A stretch of 64,000 bases of DNA from JACMLD01 sp038207265 (GCA_038207265.1 JBBQZZ010000011.1:1-64000), one strand, 5' to 3'. Counted from the first letter of the stretch, positions 35,955-45,256 are shown. Made by a program: numbers and translations. The notes: generated from the sequence alone by a model not told the origin.

Positions 35955-36770
35955 CTATTTGGCAAGGTCGGTATAGAGTTGCAAATAGTCTGTTAAATCA
36001 CTTTCTGCATTATAGGCTAACACCTTCTTACCCTTAACCTTACCAAATTCATCCACTAATTTTTTTTCAACTTTGTCGGCCCCAAATGTAATAGCATCCG
36101 CAAATGCAGCGCCACCGCGGAACATGGCAGTATTGTTCAGGTCTTTGTATTGTTCAAGATCTTTTTCTTTCAAAAGCGCAGGATTTATATTGCAAACTTT
36201 AAGAAAATCACTACTCAATTTTTCTTTAAATGTGTTTTGACCAATGGTAAAAACTATTTTGCTGTGAGAAAACACGGGTTCCTTTTTGTAGACGGTCTTA
36301 AGATAAAGTGGTATTAATCCTGTCATCCAGCCACTGCAATGAATAATGTCCGGTGGCCAGCCAAATTTCTTCACGGTTTCAAGAGCTCCTTTGCAAAAAA
36401 ATACGGTGCGCAGTCCATTGTCATCGTACCATTTTTCCTGTTCGTCCTGGAATATATATTTTCTTTTAAACAGATCTTCATTGTCGAGGAAGTAAACCTG
36501 CAGGCGGGCATTTGGCAGGGAGGCAACTTTAATTTGCAAAGGATAATCGTCGTTGTCTACCGAAACATTGATTCCCGAAAGCCTCACTACTTCGTGAAGG
36601 CGATGCCTTCTTTCATTGATCACCCCAAACCGGGGCATTATGCACCTAATTTCAAAACCACTGTCATTCGATTTAATGGCTAGTTTATTCACTATTTCGG
36701 AGAACTCGGTCATTTCCAGATAGGGAGACATTTCGCTGGCTATGAATAAAATTCTTTTCTTTGTTGACAT
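35955..36770 (-). CDS. Glycogen/starch synthase N-terminal (GT5) domain protein
   Basis: The protein is 271 aa and covers only the N-terminal Rossmann half of a GT5 glycogen synthase: LFIASEMSPYLEMTEFSEIV resembles the ADP-glucose-binding start (the usual KxGG is replaced). IIHCSGWMTGLIPLYLKTVY matches the family's later H-x-x-D/S-W motif. The C-terminal catalytic GT-B half is absent, as in other Bacteroidota proteins of this size. It may be non-catalytic or regulatory. It is divergent from panC with about 100 bases between. A TACTTTTG box lies upstream on the minus strand. Confidence 0.75.
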   Translation of the reverse strand: MSTKKRILFIASEMSPYLEMTEFSEIVNKLAIKSNDSGFEIRCIMPRFGVINERRHRLHEVVRLSGINVSVDNDDYPLQIKVASLPNARLQVYFLDNEDLFKRKYIFQDEQEKWYDDNGLRTVFFCKGALETVKKFGWPPDIIHCSGWMTGLIPLYLKTVYKKEPVFSHSKIVFTIGQNTFKEKLSSDFLKVCNINPALLKEKDLEQYKDLNNTAMFRGGAAFADAITFGADKVEKKLVDEFGKVKGKKVLAYNAESDLTDYLQLYTDLAK

Positions 36771-36812
36771 TCGCGGTTTAAATTAATGAGCAAAATGTAA
36801 AAAAACAGTGTG

Positions 36813-36820
36813 CAAAAGTA
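36813..36820 (-). promoter_or_regulatory. -7 box for the GT5-domain gene (TACTTTTG)
   Basis: Minus-strand TACTTTTG at 36820-36813 matches TAnnTTTG, 43 bases before the start codon. The -33 element is not clear. Confidence 0.35.
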
Positions 36821-36871
36821 CGAATATTAAACGGAAAAATCAGTAATACCGCCAGTTTCATTGTAAATAGT

Positions 36872-37717
36872 ATGATTCTTATAACAAAAACAGCAATGCT
36901 GCTACAGCAGATAGAAAAACTAACCGGCAGTGGAGCCGCGCTTGGATTTGTGCCCACCATGGGCGCCCTTCATGAAGGACATCTTTCTTTGGTTGAAGCA
37001 TCAAAAACCAAAGACCAATTGACTGTTGCCAGTATTTTTGTAAACCCTGTTCAGTTTAACAACCAAAAAGATTTCGAAAAATATCCGGTAACCCTTGAAA
37101 AAGATATTGAGTTACTCTATAAAGCCGGCTGTGATATTGTATTTCATCCTGATGTAGCAGAAGTATATCCACCATGGCTGTCAATCCCCTCCTATTTTGA
37201 TCTCGGATACCTGGAATCAATACTGGAAGGCAAATCCCGGCCGGGTCACTTCCAGGGCGTGTGCAAAGTGATGTACAGGCTGCTGACAGTAATAAGGCCA
37301 CGTCACTTGTTTTTGGGACAAAAGGATTTCCAACAATGCATGGTGATCAAGAGACTAATACAGTTGATGAAAAGCGAAACTATTTTGGTTGAATGTCCAA
37401 CGCTGCGGGGAAAAGATGGTCTTGCCATGAGCAGCCGCAATCTCCGGCTATCTGCTGATGAGAGAGAAAATGCAACCGGTATCTGGGAAGCTTTACAATA
37501 TTTAAAAGCAAACGTTGTTCCCGGCAAAATCAATCCCATTATCGAACAAAGCAAGCCGATACTATTAAATAAAAAATTCAACATTGATTATATTGCTGTT
37601 GCTGATGCATCAACGTTATCAATACTGGATACCTGGGATGGGGAACAAAAAATTGTAGCATTAATTGCTGCTTTTCAAAACGAAATACGGCTCATCGACA
37701 ACCTGTTGTTAAACTGA
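36872..37717 (+). CDS. panC: Pantothenate synthetase
   Basis: The protein is 281 aa. The nucleotidyltransferase signature PTMGALHEGHLSLV with its HxGH-like site is near residue 29. VNPVQFNNQKDFEKYP, FLGQKDFQQ and MSSRNLRLS complete the family pattern. It joins pantoate and beta-alanine. It is the first gene of a plus-strand operon; panD follows 62 bases later and supplies the beta-alanine. The adjacency strengthens both calls. Confidence 0.95.
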   Translation: MILITKTAMLLQQIEKLTGSGAALGFVPTMGALHEGHLSLVEASKTKDQLTVASIFVNPVQFNNQKDFEKYPVTLEKDIELLYKAGCDIVFHPDVAEVYPPWLSIPSYFDLGYLESILEGKSRPGHFQGVCKVMYRLLTVIRPRHLFLGQKDFQQCMVIKRLIQLMKSETILVECPTLRGKDGLAMSSRNLRLSADERENATGIWEALQYLKANVVPGKINPIIEQSKPILLNKKFNIDYIAVADASTLSILDTWDGEQKIVALIAAFQNEIRLIDNLLLN

Positions 37718-37779
37718 TTGAAGTGAACAAACTTTTTTAGCTTGCATCGGTTATTAACAGCACTAACCTATTTATCTAT

Positions 37780-38124
37780 ATGGAAATTGAAGTATTGAAA
37801 TCAAAAATACACAGGGCCGTAATTACGGAAGCCAATTTAAATTACGTAGGAAGTTGTACACTGGATGAGGATTTGATGGATGCAGTCAATCTAATTGAAA
37901 ATGAGAAAGTACAAATTGTGAATGTAAACAACGGTAGCAGGATTGAAACCTATATGATAAAAGGTAAAAGAGGCTCAGGTGTTTGCTGTTTAAACGGACC
38001 TGCTGCCAGGCAGGGTGCTGTGGGTGACGTTATAATAATAATTTCATATGCAAGAATGCAGTTTGAAGAAGCAAAAAAGTTCAAACCATTGGTAGCATTT
38101 CCAAGAGAGGGAAATAAAATTTAA
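37780..38124 (+). CDS. panD: Aspartate 1-decarboxylase
   Basis: The protein is 114 aa, normal for the proenzyme. Self-cleavage is expected between Gly24 and Ser25 in NYVGSCTLDE, which makes the pyruvoyl group. The block INLIENEKVQIVNVNNGSRIETY and later GSGVCCLNGPAAR fit the family. The enzyme makes beta-alanine from aspartate for PanC. It sits 62 bases after panC in the same operon. Confidence 0.95.
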   Translation: MEIEVLKSKIHRAVITEANLNYVGSCTLDEDLMDAVNLIENEKVQIVNVNNGSRIETYMIKGKRGSGVCCLNGPAARQGAVGDVIIIISYARMQFEEAKKFKPLVAFPREGNKI

Positions 38125-38176
38125 TGGGTTGTTCAAATTCAGCCGTTAACTTTAAATAGCAATTCATTTAACTATC

Positions 38177-39190
38177 ATGCATAAAAAAGCCCTTAACCTT
38201 ATTCAATACGTAGTGTTTCTGGGCCTGGGGATTTTTTTAGTCTGGTGGAGCATTGGTAAAATTGAACACAAAGACTGGATCGATATAAAGAACGCAATCC
38301 TGAGGGTTCACTATGGTTTATTAGCACCGGTCGTGCTTGCGCTGTTGGTTAGTCATTTCAGCCGGGCCATACGCTGGAAGATATTGATGCAACCTATGGG
38401 CTATAATCCTTCGGTATTAAACACCTACCTGGCTGTACTGGTGGGTTATCTTGCCAACCTGGCTGTTCCAAGATTAGGAGAAGTTTTGAAATGCACCTTT
38501 TTATCCAAATATGAAAAAGTGCCTGCCGATAAATTGGTAGGTACCATAGTTGCTGAAAGAGCATTTGACCTGGTTTGCCTCACAATTGTTTTTGCCATCA
38601 CTTTTTTTTCCCAGATAGATATTATCGGCGATTATGCATCCGATATGCTGAATAAAATATTTACGAATAAATCGCATGGGATTGGCAGATCAGGATTACT
38701 GATAACATTGTTTGTTTTGGTTGTATTAATTCTTGTTTTACGTTGGCTATTTAAAAAATTTGCACATGTTAGCATAGTACGGAAAATAAAAGAAATCATA
38801 CAAAACATCTGGCATGGTCTCACCAGTATCCGGTACATAAAGAACAAAGGCTGGTTTATTTTCCATACCGTGATGATCTGGACCTTGTACCTTGTAAGTA
38901 TTCGCATGGGAATGAATGCTATGAAAGAAACCAGCGTATACGGTTTTGAGGAATCTTTCTCTGTCTTGTCTATGGGTAGTATTGGTATGATAGGTACACA
39001 GGGTGGTATTGGGCTTTACCCTATTTTGGTCCAAAAAACAATGATGTTATACGGCCTGGGGGAAAACATTGCAAAGGCGTTTGGCTGGTTGCTCTGGCTG
39101 GTACAGTTTTTTATGGTACTGATTTTTGGGGCAATAAGCCTTGTATTGTTACCTGCCATTAATAGAAATAAAGAAAATGAAAAACGCTGA
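38177..39190 (+). CDS. Lysylphosphatidylglycerol synthetase-type flippase family protein
   Basis: The protein is 337 aa with about eight transmembrane segments, starting around residue 8 and ending with one around 300-325. It carries the DUF2/UPF0104-like pattern SHFSRAIRWKILMQPMGYNPS and LGYLANLAVPRLGEVLKCTFL, typical of the transmembrane domain found in MprF and its standalone relatives. A lipid or polyprenol transport role is likely but unproven. It is the third gene of the panC operon and overlaps rfaE2 by 14 bases. Confidence 0.8.
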   Translation: MHKKALNLIQYVVFLGLGIFLVWWSIGKIEHKDWIDIKNAILRVHYGLLAPVVLALLVSHFSRAIRWKILMQPMGYNPSVLNTYLAVLVGYLANLAVPRLGEVLKCTFLSKYEKVPADKLVGTIVAERAFDLVCLTIVFAITFFSQIDIIGDYASDMLNKIFTNKSHGIGRSGLLITLFVLVVLILVLRWLFKKFAHVSIVRKIKEIIQNIWHGLTSIRYIKNKGWFIFHTVMIWTLYLVSIRMGMNAMKETSVYGFEESFSVLSMGSIGMIGTQGGIGLYPILVQKTMMLYGLGENIAKAFGWLLWLVQFFMVLIFGAISLVLLPAINRNKENEKR

Positions 39191-39668
39191 CTTCATCAGG
39201 CAAAAAATTTATTCTCTTCCTGAATTGCAAAAACAGGTAACGCGCTGGAAGTTTTTAAATAAAACTATTGCTTTCAGTAACGGGTGTTTTGATATTTTGC
39301 ACGAGGGACATATTTATTCTCTTGGTCAGGCTGCAAAAGAAGGAGAAGTTTTAATTGTTGGTATCAATTCAGATGCTTCCACAAAGAGATTAAAGGGTGC
39401 ATTGCGTCCAATTAATGATGAAGAAAGCAGGGCACTTATCATTGCATCCTTATTAGTAACAGACGCGGTGATAATATTTGATGAGGATACACCCCTTGAA
39501 CTAATAAAAGCCATCATGCCTGATGTAATAGTAAAAGGTGGTGATTATACAATAGACCAGGTTGCGGGAGGAAAAGAAGTTATAGCAAATGGAGGAAAAG
39601 TCATTATCAATCAGATTGTGCCCGGATTCTCTACCACCAGCATCATTGAAAAAATCCACCGTCTTTAA
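39177..39668 (+). CDS. rfaE2: D-glycero-beta-D-manno-heptose 1-phosphate adenylyltransferase domain protein
   Basis: The protein is 163 aa from ATG 39177; an earlier in-frame ATG at 39141 is inside the flippase and unlikely. The nucleotidyltransferase site GCFDILHEGHIYSLGQA and the strand VLIVGINSDASTKRLKG are diagnostic, with VKGGDYTIDQVAGG later. In this family it corresponds to the second half of the bifunctional HldE and makes ADP-heptose for lipopolysaccharide. The kinase half is not in the window. It ends the panC operon. Confidence 0.9.
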   Translation: MKNADFIRQKIYSLPELQKQVTRWKFLNKTIAFSNGCFDILHEGHIYSLGQAAKEGEVLIVGINSDASTKRLKGALRPINDEESRALIIASLLVTDAVIIFDEDTPLELIKAIMPDVIVKGGDYTIDQVAGGKEVIANGGKVIINQIVPGFSTTSIIEKIHRL

Positions 39669-39674
39669 TATATA

Positions 39675-40337
39675 CTAACGCGTATACATTCTTTCAACTT
39701 CTTGTACTATTGATTCAATATCCTTATCATCACCCTGCCGGTCGTAAGGTTGTTTAAGACTACTATTAAAGAAGAAAGCAACGGTCTGGTAAAAACGTGC
39801 GGTCAGGCCACCTTTGTAATCTTTGATTATATCGTAGCAATTATTACCTGTTTGCCGGTTAATTAACTTCATCAGCACCTTACCCTGGTAGATAGAAAGG
39901 TTGGAAAGCGGATCAGTAAATTCTTTCTTTAATTCTTTTTCTCTTGTTTTAACATAGGCTTTCCTATCGTCTCTTTCTGGCATCTTTGCCATCTTTGCAT
40001 TCATATCATTCATGATAGCACCCGCCTTTTTCGCGTAAGGATACGTTACATAAACCGCGTTTCTTAAACGCGTCCATTTTTCAATTCGTTCACGCATACC
40101 AGGCGGCCCTGGTTTTGTTATCCAATATCCTTCTAATGTTTTTGCAGGTATCAATGTTCCATCGCTCACTGTAGCAGCTACAAGAATGGTATCGTTTGGT
40201 CCAAGTTCCGGCGGGGCGATTTTTTTTAGTATCGAATCAGGAACACTTTCCTGCGCAATGGCCGCTGCCGATATGGAAAATAGCAGAAAGAAGATGATAA
40301 CAGCACGAAACCTTTTATATGTTGTTAAAATCGTCAT
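39675..40337 (-). CDS. DUF4294 exported protein
   Basis: The protein is 220 aa from ATG 40337 (a TTG at 40352 is the only earlier start). A signal sequence ends near AAAIAQ. The main part has the DUF4294 pattern: PPGMRERIEKWTRLRNAVYV, then YAKKAGAIMNDMNAKMAKM and GNNCYDIIKDYKGGLTARFYQ. This family is Bacteroidota-specific, helical and of unknown function. It is convergent with rfaE2 (six bases apart). Confidence 0.8.
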   Translation of the reverse strand: MTILTTYKRFRAVIIFFLLFSISAAAIAQESVPDSILKKIAPPELGPNDTILVAATVSDGTLIPAKTLEGYWITKPGPPGMRERIEKWTRLRNAVYVTYPYAKKAGAIMNDMNAKMAKMPERDDRKAYVKTREKELKKEFTDPLSNLSIYQGKVLMKLINRQTGNNCYDIIKDYKGGLTARFYQTVAFFFNSSLKQPYDRQGDDKDIESIVQEVERMYTR

Positions 40338-40441
40338 CAAATAAAAATACAAACTGGTTCCTATTTATCCTAACATTGACAGAAAAGTAACCCCAAATGC
40401 TGTTACGGATTTACTAAAATTTTCATTGTTACCTACTTAAC

Positions 40442-42883
40442 TCAGATTGAAGATGCACGATTCAGCAGCACTCGCCTCCTTACACTCATCGCAAATCCTA
40501 TTACCATGATAACGGTACCCAGCCAAAGCAAATTGATATGAGGGAATTCATATGCCTTTAACGAAACAAACGGAACCATTTTGGCAGATTCCTTTACCTG
40601 TATCTCCACGGCATGCGTGGCGTTTTCTACACTGGTAAACCCAATGGCGAGATCCTGTGCAAAAATGGTATCAAATATCAATTTTGAGTTGACTCCTTTC
40701 CAAAAAATAGCTGGTGTAGATCTGTACTTCATGCTGTCATTGGCGAAAATAGTCAGGTCTGCCACAATCAATGTATCATTTGGATGTATTACATGTTTTG
40801 TGTTAGCAGGATTTAGGCTAACATCATTCAAAACCATATATCCCTTTGAATAATAAATCGTATCCTTTACCCTGACTGTATATTTTTTGAAATGTGCAGT
40901 ATCATTTACTTCATCCGCGCTGGCAGCACTTACATAACTGAAAATATCTTTGTCCCAATAATGTCTTGAATCAGGATTTCCCGATGATCCTTCCTGTCCT
41001 TTCGTAGCCTTGATAAAATTTGGATACAGCGAAAATTTTTCACCGGTCTTTTTGTGTTCAAAATTTAATTTGAAATATGTGATATTTCCAAATTGATTGG
41101 TACTGTCTTTATTGTCGTAAGTAACCCAATAACTGCCCATATCAGTCCGAAGACCTTTTGGTAAAGTCATGTTCTCCATTGGATCCTGTTTTTGGGAAGG
41201 ATCAAAGGCTAAGAGGATACCGTTATTTTTCGATAACACATCTTTTTTAGCAGAAGAAATTAATATGCCCAATAACATAAGTCCAAATCCTACATGGGCA
41301 ATGGAAGCCCCCGCAGCCTTTAATTTACCATTCAATCCACTCCATATATACCATGCATTGCCAATAACAGCATACACACTGGCAAATATGGCCAGGTGAA
41401 TGGCAGCAAGAAAACCAGCACCATGTTTATAAAAATGAATCCCTCCAAAAAAACTTATCAATAATGAACATACAACAGAAACAATTAGAGGAAGCCCGAC
41501 TTTCTTCAAAAAATATTTTCTTGTTGTATCCTTATATTTTAAGTACTGACCAATGGCTGTTAATATTCCTAAAACAACTACTACAAAAATCTGAATTTTG
41601 TTATAGGCAAATTCTGCATCCTCAGGTGCTGCCGTTGTTTTTCCTGCCAGTTTATTGTAGATGGGAGTAAATGATGTCTGCCATGTTATTACCAGCGAGG
41701 AAAGAAACAATACCAGCGCACCAATGAACATCCAGAATTCTCTTGAATAACTGCTCTCCTCTTTAATAATATGGGGTATGTGTTTAAACCTTATGGCAAA
41801 TAAAATAGCTGCCGGAATCAGGAAAACAGCCATCAATGAAACCAGCTGCAAATTCATATCATTTTCAACAAAAGCATGTACTGAACTTTCACCCAAAATG
41901 CCGCTACGCGTTAAAAAAGTGGAAAATAATATCAGGAAAAAAGAAACGATAAAAAAAAGATAAGTTGCCCTGAGAGAATGGCCAGTTGAATTATAAATGA
42001 CAAGTGTATGCAATCCGGCAACCATTACCAGCCAGGGAACCAGCGAAGCATTTTCTACAGGATCCCATGCCCAGAAACCTCCGAATGTAAGGGATTCGTA
42101 AGCCCAGGCTGCGCCCATCATTATTCCCAATCCAAGTATACCGGCTGAAAACAATGTCCATGGCAAAGCAATCTTTGTCCACCCGGTATAATCTTTTTTC
42201 CAAAGGCCGGCCATCGCATAGGCAAAAGGAACAATGGTTGAAGCAAATCCAAGAAACAAAACTGGCGGGTGTATAACCATCCAGTAATTCTGCAACAATT
42301 GGTTTAAGCCCTGCCCATTCTTCATTTGAGGCATACTCAGGTAATCGGGCGAATTAAACATTGGCGCATCCTGGAAAAATTGACGAACCAGCAAAAATGG
42401 ATTGATACCAATTTTGGTACTACCCAAATAAAGACCCATTATCATCGTTGCAAGACAAACCTGGGCAAAACTAATTACGGTCATAACGGGTGCTTCCCAT
42501 TTACCTGATTTGAACATTAAAATCAGTCCCAATACACAATGCCAGATGGTCCATAATAAAAAGCTGCCCTCCTGCGCTTCCCATATACAACTAAACAGGT
42601 ATTTGGCACTTAATTGAAGGTTCGAATGATTCCATGCATAGATGTATTCAAACTTATGTGTGGAGATGATATAATAAATGATCACAAAAATTGAAAAAAC
42701 CGATATACATTCCGCTATAAAGGAAATACGCGCCAGCTTTTTCCAGCGCTGCGCTATTTCAATTGAATTTGCATTAGCAGATTTGAAATATGCAATTGTC
42801 GCTATTAGCGAGGCAACTAAAGAAAAAATAGTAAGAAAGTGTCCCAGTTGACCGGGTAAAAGATGTTCACCAATAAAATTCAT
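40442..42883 (-). CDS. ccmF: Cytochrome c-type biogenesis protein CcmF
   Basis: The protein is 813 aa with about 13 transmembrane segments. The tryptophan-rich WWD-type heme-handling motif is GGFWAWDPVENASLVPWLVM. His residues bound to heme on the outer side occur in the usual loops (WMVIHPPVLFLGF). CcmF joins heme from CcmE to apocytochromes. It is immediately downstream of ccmE (12 bases). A periplasmic loop between the last helices is long and polar. The other Ccm subunits are not in the window. Confidence 0.92.
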   Translation of the reverse strand: MNFIGEHLLPGQLGHFLTIFSLVASLIATIAYFKSANANSIEIAQRWKKLARISFIAECISVFSIFVIIYYIISTHKFEYIYAWNHSNLQLSAKYLFSCIWEAQEGSFLLWTIWHCVLGLILMFKSGKWEAPVMTVISFAQVCLATMIMGLYLGSTKIGINPFLLVRQFFQDAPMFNSPDYLSMPQMKNGQGLNQLLQNYWMVIHPPVLFLGFASTIVPFAYAMAGLWKKDYTGWTKIALPWTLFSAGILGLGIMMGAAWAYESLTFGGFWAWDPVENASLVPWLVMVAGLHTLVIYNSTGHSLRATYLFFIVSFFLILFSTFLTRSGILGESSVHAFVENDMNLQLVSLMAVFLIPAAILFAIRFKHIPHIIKEESSYSREFWMFIGALVLFLSSLVITWQTSFTPIYNKLAGKTTAAPEDAEFAYNKIQIFVVVVLGILTAIGQYLKYKDTTRKYFLKKVGLPLIVSVVCSLLISFFGGIHFYKHGAGFLAAIHLAIFASVYAVIGNAWYIWSGLNGKLKAAGASIAHVGFGLMLLGILISSAKKDVLSKNNGILLAFDPSQKQDPMENMTLPKGLRTDMGSYWVTYDNKDSTNQFGNITYFKLNFEHKKTGEKFSLYPNFIKATKGQEGSSGNPDSRHYWDKDIFSYVSAASADEVNDTAHFKKYTVRVKDTIYYSKGYMVLNDVSLNPANTKHVIHPNDTLIVADLTIFANDSMKYRSTPAIFWKGVNSKLIFDTIFAQDLAIGFTSVENATHAVEIQVKESAKMVPFVSLKAYEFPHINLLWLGTVIMVIGFAMSVRRRVLLNRASSI

Positions 42884-42895
42884 TTCCTGAATGGG

Positions 42896-43303
42896 TTAGT
42901 TTGTAATGGTAAGATTTTTTTTGACCATATTGGGATCATCTTTGTATTTGGAAGGACATTTCATCAGCATGTCTTTACATTCAAACTGCCCGTTTTGCAT
43001 TTTACCATTCAGCACCAGGCGTTCGCTTTTTTCAAAATCTGGTGGTTTTGCATTATAAAACACCACCCTGGTCGTATTTCCTAATGTATCAACTGCTGTA
43101 AAAACAAGATAATTGGGATTTTTAGCAGCATCGTATTCAATAGGCTGAGACTTATCAACTTTTGCAATCAACCGAACAAATTTTCCTTCTTTCTGCCTGG
43201 CAGAAGCCACCGTTTCATACGTACTGAGATTGCCTGTGAAACTAATCAATACTCCAATGGCTATGGCAATCAGAACCAATACGGCAATATGGGTCTTTTT
43301 CAT
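42896..43303 (-). CDS. ccmE: Heme chaperone CcmE, CxxxY type
   Basis: The protein is 135 aa. One N-terminal helix (8-24) anchors an OB-fold with KFVRLIAKVDKSQPIEYD. The heme-binding site is C116-P-S-K-Y120, that is CxxxY in place of the HxxxY of E. coli CcmE. The CxxxY form is known from archaea and some bacteria, and fits this gene's phylum. It carries heme from CcmC to CcmF. It is first in the ccmE-ccmF pair. A TAATTTTG promoter box and a tandem repeat lie upstream. Confidence 0.9.
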   Translation of the reverse strand: MKKTHIAVLVLIAIAIGVLISFTGNLSTYETVASARQKEGKFVRLIAKVDKSQPIEYDAAKNPNYLVFTAVDTLGNTTRVVFYNAKPPDFEKSERLVLNGKMQNGQFECKDMLMKCPSKYKDDPNMVKKNLTITN

Positions 43304-43321
43304 AAAAAACTATTTCAAATG

Positions 43322-43353
43322 CAAAATTAGGTCAAAAAAGCTCATTTACTAAA
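43322..43353 (-). promoter_or_regulatory. Probable promoter of ccmE-ccmF
   Basis: On the minus strand the -7 box TAATTTTG lies at 43329-43322. A TTTA, one mismatch from TTTG, lies about 20 bases upstream at 43353-43350. The tandem repeat at 43355 begins immediately beyond it. Confidence 0.5.
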
Positions 43354-43354
43354 C

Positions 43355-43387
43355 TGATTATTCTCAAATGCTAATTGATTATTCTCA
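43355..43387. repeat. Tandem 12-base direct repeat upstream of ccmE
   Basis: TGATTATTCTCA occurs at 43355-43366 and 43376-43387, exactly 21 bases apart, about two turns of the helix. It sits just upstream of the likely ccmE promoter and about 210 bases before the agmatinase-family start. Two activator sites are the obvious reading. Confidence 0.55.
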
Positions 43388-43594
43388 GTTGTACATACGG
43401 TTGCATGAACAGTTTAATCAACTGAAACGTGGCTTGCGAGAAAATGTTCAACAAAAAGAGTTTATTTACAAAACAAGCGTTAGTTTAAAATTAACACTCA
43501 GCCGGTTCAGTGCTGCAACTTTCTACCATTTTTTTGCTTCTATATTATACTGCATTAACTTGCGCAGCGTTCTTTTTATCTAGAATATATCATC

Positions 43595-44638
43595 ATGGCA
43601 GACCTTTCGCAATTTGATCCTAACAGAGCTGGCAATCCCAACAATAATATTTTTGGTTTACCTTTTACCGAAGAAGATGCCAGGGTTGTATTGTTACCCG
43701 TTCCCTGGGAAGTAACTGTTAGTTGCAGTGCGGGCACGGCAAGAGCATCAGACCATATTTTTAAAGCCGCATTACAGGTAGACATATTTGAATCTGATTT
43801 GCGCGATGGTTGGAAGCAAGGATTTTATATGCGACCTGCTGATCGTAAAATTCTAATGAAAAGTGACTACTTACGCAAAGAAGCAGAATTGTATATAGAC
43901 TATATCAGCAAAGGAGAGATAGTTGAAAAAAATAATTTCATGTGCAAAAGCATGAAAGAGATTAATGAAGGCGGAATATATCTCAATAATTGGGTATACG
44001 ATCAAACAAAAAGTTTGTTAGAAAAAGGTAAACTGGTGGGTCTCGTTGGCGGCGATCACAGCACCCCTCTTGGTTATTTCAAAGCCATTGCAGAAAAACA
44101 TGGTGATTTTGGAATTTTGCAGATTGATGCCCATGCGGATTTAAGAAAGAATTACGAAGGTTTTACCTATAGTCATGCATGCATCATGTACAATGCACTC
44201 AATGAAATTCCTGCATTAAGGAAACTGGTGCAGGTTGGAGTAAGAGATCTTTGTGAAGAGGAATGGGATTACATCAGCAGCAGCAATTACCGGGTTGTTA
44301 CATATTTTGACCGTGAGTTAAAAGATCGTTTATACGAAGGACAGACCTGGAAACAATTGGCAGATGAAATAGTACAGCAATTGCCGGAAAATGTATACAT
44401 CAGTTTCGATATAGATGGATTGGATCCCAAATTATGTCCCAATACCGGTACGCCCGTACAGGGTGGTCTGGAAGCAGAACAAACTTTTTATTTATTTAAA
44501 CAAGTTTTAAATAGCGGAAGGAAAATTATTGGTTTTGATTTAAGTGAAGTTGGAGTGGGTGAAACCGAGTGGGATGCCAATGTTGGCTCCAGGATTTTAT
44601 GGAAGTTATGTCACCTCTTACTGGCAAGTAATCGCTAA
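43595..44638 (+). CDS. Agmatinase/arginase family ureohydrolase
   Basis: The protein is 347 aa. The binuclear manganese motifs are all present: GGDHST at about residue 151, QIDAHADLRK, and FDIDGLDPKLCPNTGTP. An N-terminal segment of about 130 residues before the first motif is longer than in short agmatinases. The enzyme hydrolyses agmatine or a related guanidino compound; arginine or formimidoylglutamate are alternatives, and no neighbour decides between them. It is divergent from ccmE. Confidence 0.85.
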   Translation: MADLSQFDPNRAGNPNNNIFGLPFTEEDARVVLLPVPWEVTVSCSAGTARASDHIFKAALQVDIFESDLRDGWKQGFYMRPADRKILMKSDYLRKEAELYIDYISKGEIVEKNNFMCKSMKEINEGGIYLNNWVYDQTKSLLEKGKLVGLVGGDHSTPLGYFKAIAEKHGDFGILQIDAHADLRKNYEGFTYSHACIMYNALNEIPALRKLVQVGVRDLCEEEWDYISSSNYRVVTYFDRELKDRLYEGQTWKQLADEIVQQLPENVYISFDIDGLDPKLCPNTGTPVQGGLEAEQTFYLFKQVLNSGRKIIGFDLSEVGVGETEWDANVGSRILWKLCHLLLASNR

Positions 44639-44695
44639 GTTTTGATTATACATGTCTTATTACATAGGTTACATTCGCACAAAACGCAATAATGA

Positions 44696-45256
44696 ATGAT
44701 TTATCAGTATGTGGTTACACTCAAAAACAACAGTCGTAAGTACATAGACACTATTTCCCTGCTCATTCTTTTTACCTCGGTGATGCTGTTTTTAAGAGAA
44801 CAATTTAGATCAGACAATATTAAAATAGCATACTTATTTGGCGCTTTGGCAATCATAATAATTTCGATACGCAATGTTTACCATCAAAAAAAAATGCAAG
44901 TGCCTGTATTCTATAGCAGCGCATTGTTTATAGCCGCTATCGCTTGGGTAACCATGCCTTATTTGTCCTGGCTTTTTATTCCGTTTGCACTAATGGGGCT
45001 TTTTGAGCGGCAGGCAAAATTTCCGCTTGAGATAGGGTTTTCGGACAACCATGTTACCATCAATACTTTAATACGACGTAAATTTAAATGGAGCGATTTC
45101 AATAATGTAGTTTTGAAAGATGACCTGCTAACGCTGGACTTCAAAACCAATCGTTTGTTGCAGCGTGAAACCATAGACGAAGAAGGCGACGCTGAAGAAG
45201 ACGAATTCAATCAGTACTGCAACGAACAACTTGCAAAGGCCACCCAAGAAAATTAG
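44696..45256 (+). CDS. Membrane protein with four helices and a PH-like C-terminal part
   Basis: The protein is 186 aa. Four transmembrane helices (about 18-33, 43-58, 72-88, 90-105) are followed by a beta-rich soluble part, DNHVTINTLIRRKFKWSDFN then VVLKDDLLTLDFKTN, that looks like a pleckstrin-homology-type strand order. The end is a charged acidic tail. The gene at 45395 has the same plan, so the two are tandem distant paralogs. No named family is recognised. It is followed by a radical SAM gene after the second paralog. Confidence 0.65.
   Translation: MIYQYVVTLKNNSRKYIDTISLLILFTSVMLFLREQFRSDNIKIAYLFGALAIIIISIRNVYHQKKMQVPVFYSSALFIAAIAWVTMPYLSWLFIPFALMGLFERQAKFPLEIGFSDNHVTINTLIRRKFKWSDFNNVVLKDDLLTLDFKTNRLLQRETIDEEGDAEEDEFNQYCNEQLAKATQEN

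Noticed and set aside
43368..43583. 71-codon plus-strand frame between ccmE and the agmatinase-family gene
   Set aside because: Composition is unlike nearby proteins, and it overlaps the tandem repeat and promoter region. No signal or domain is visible.
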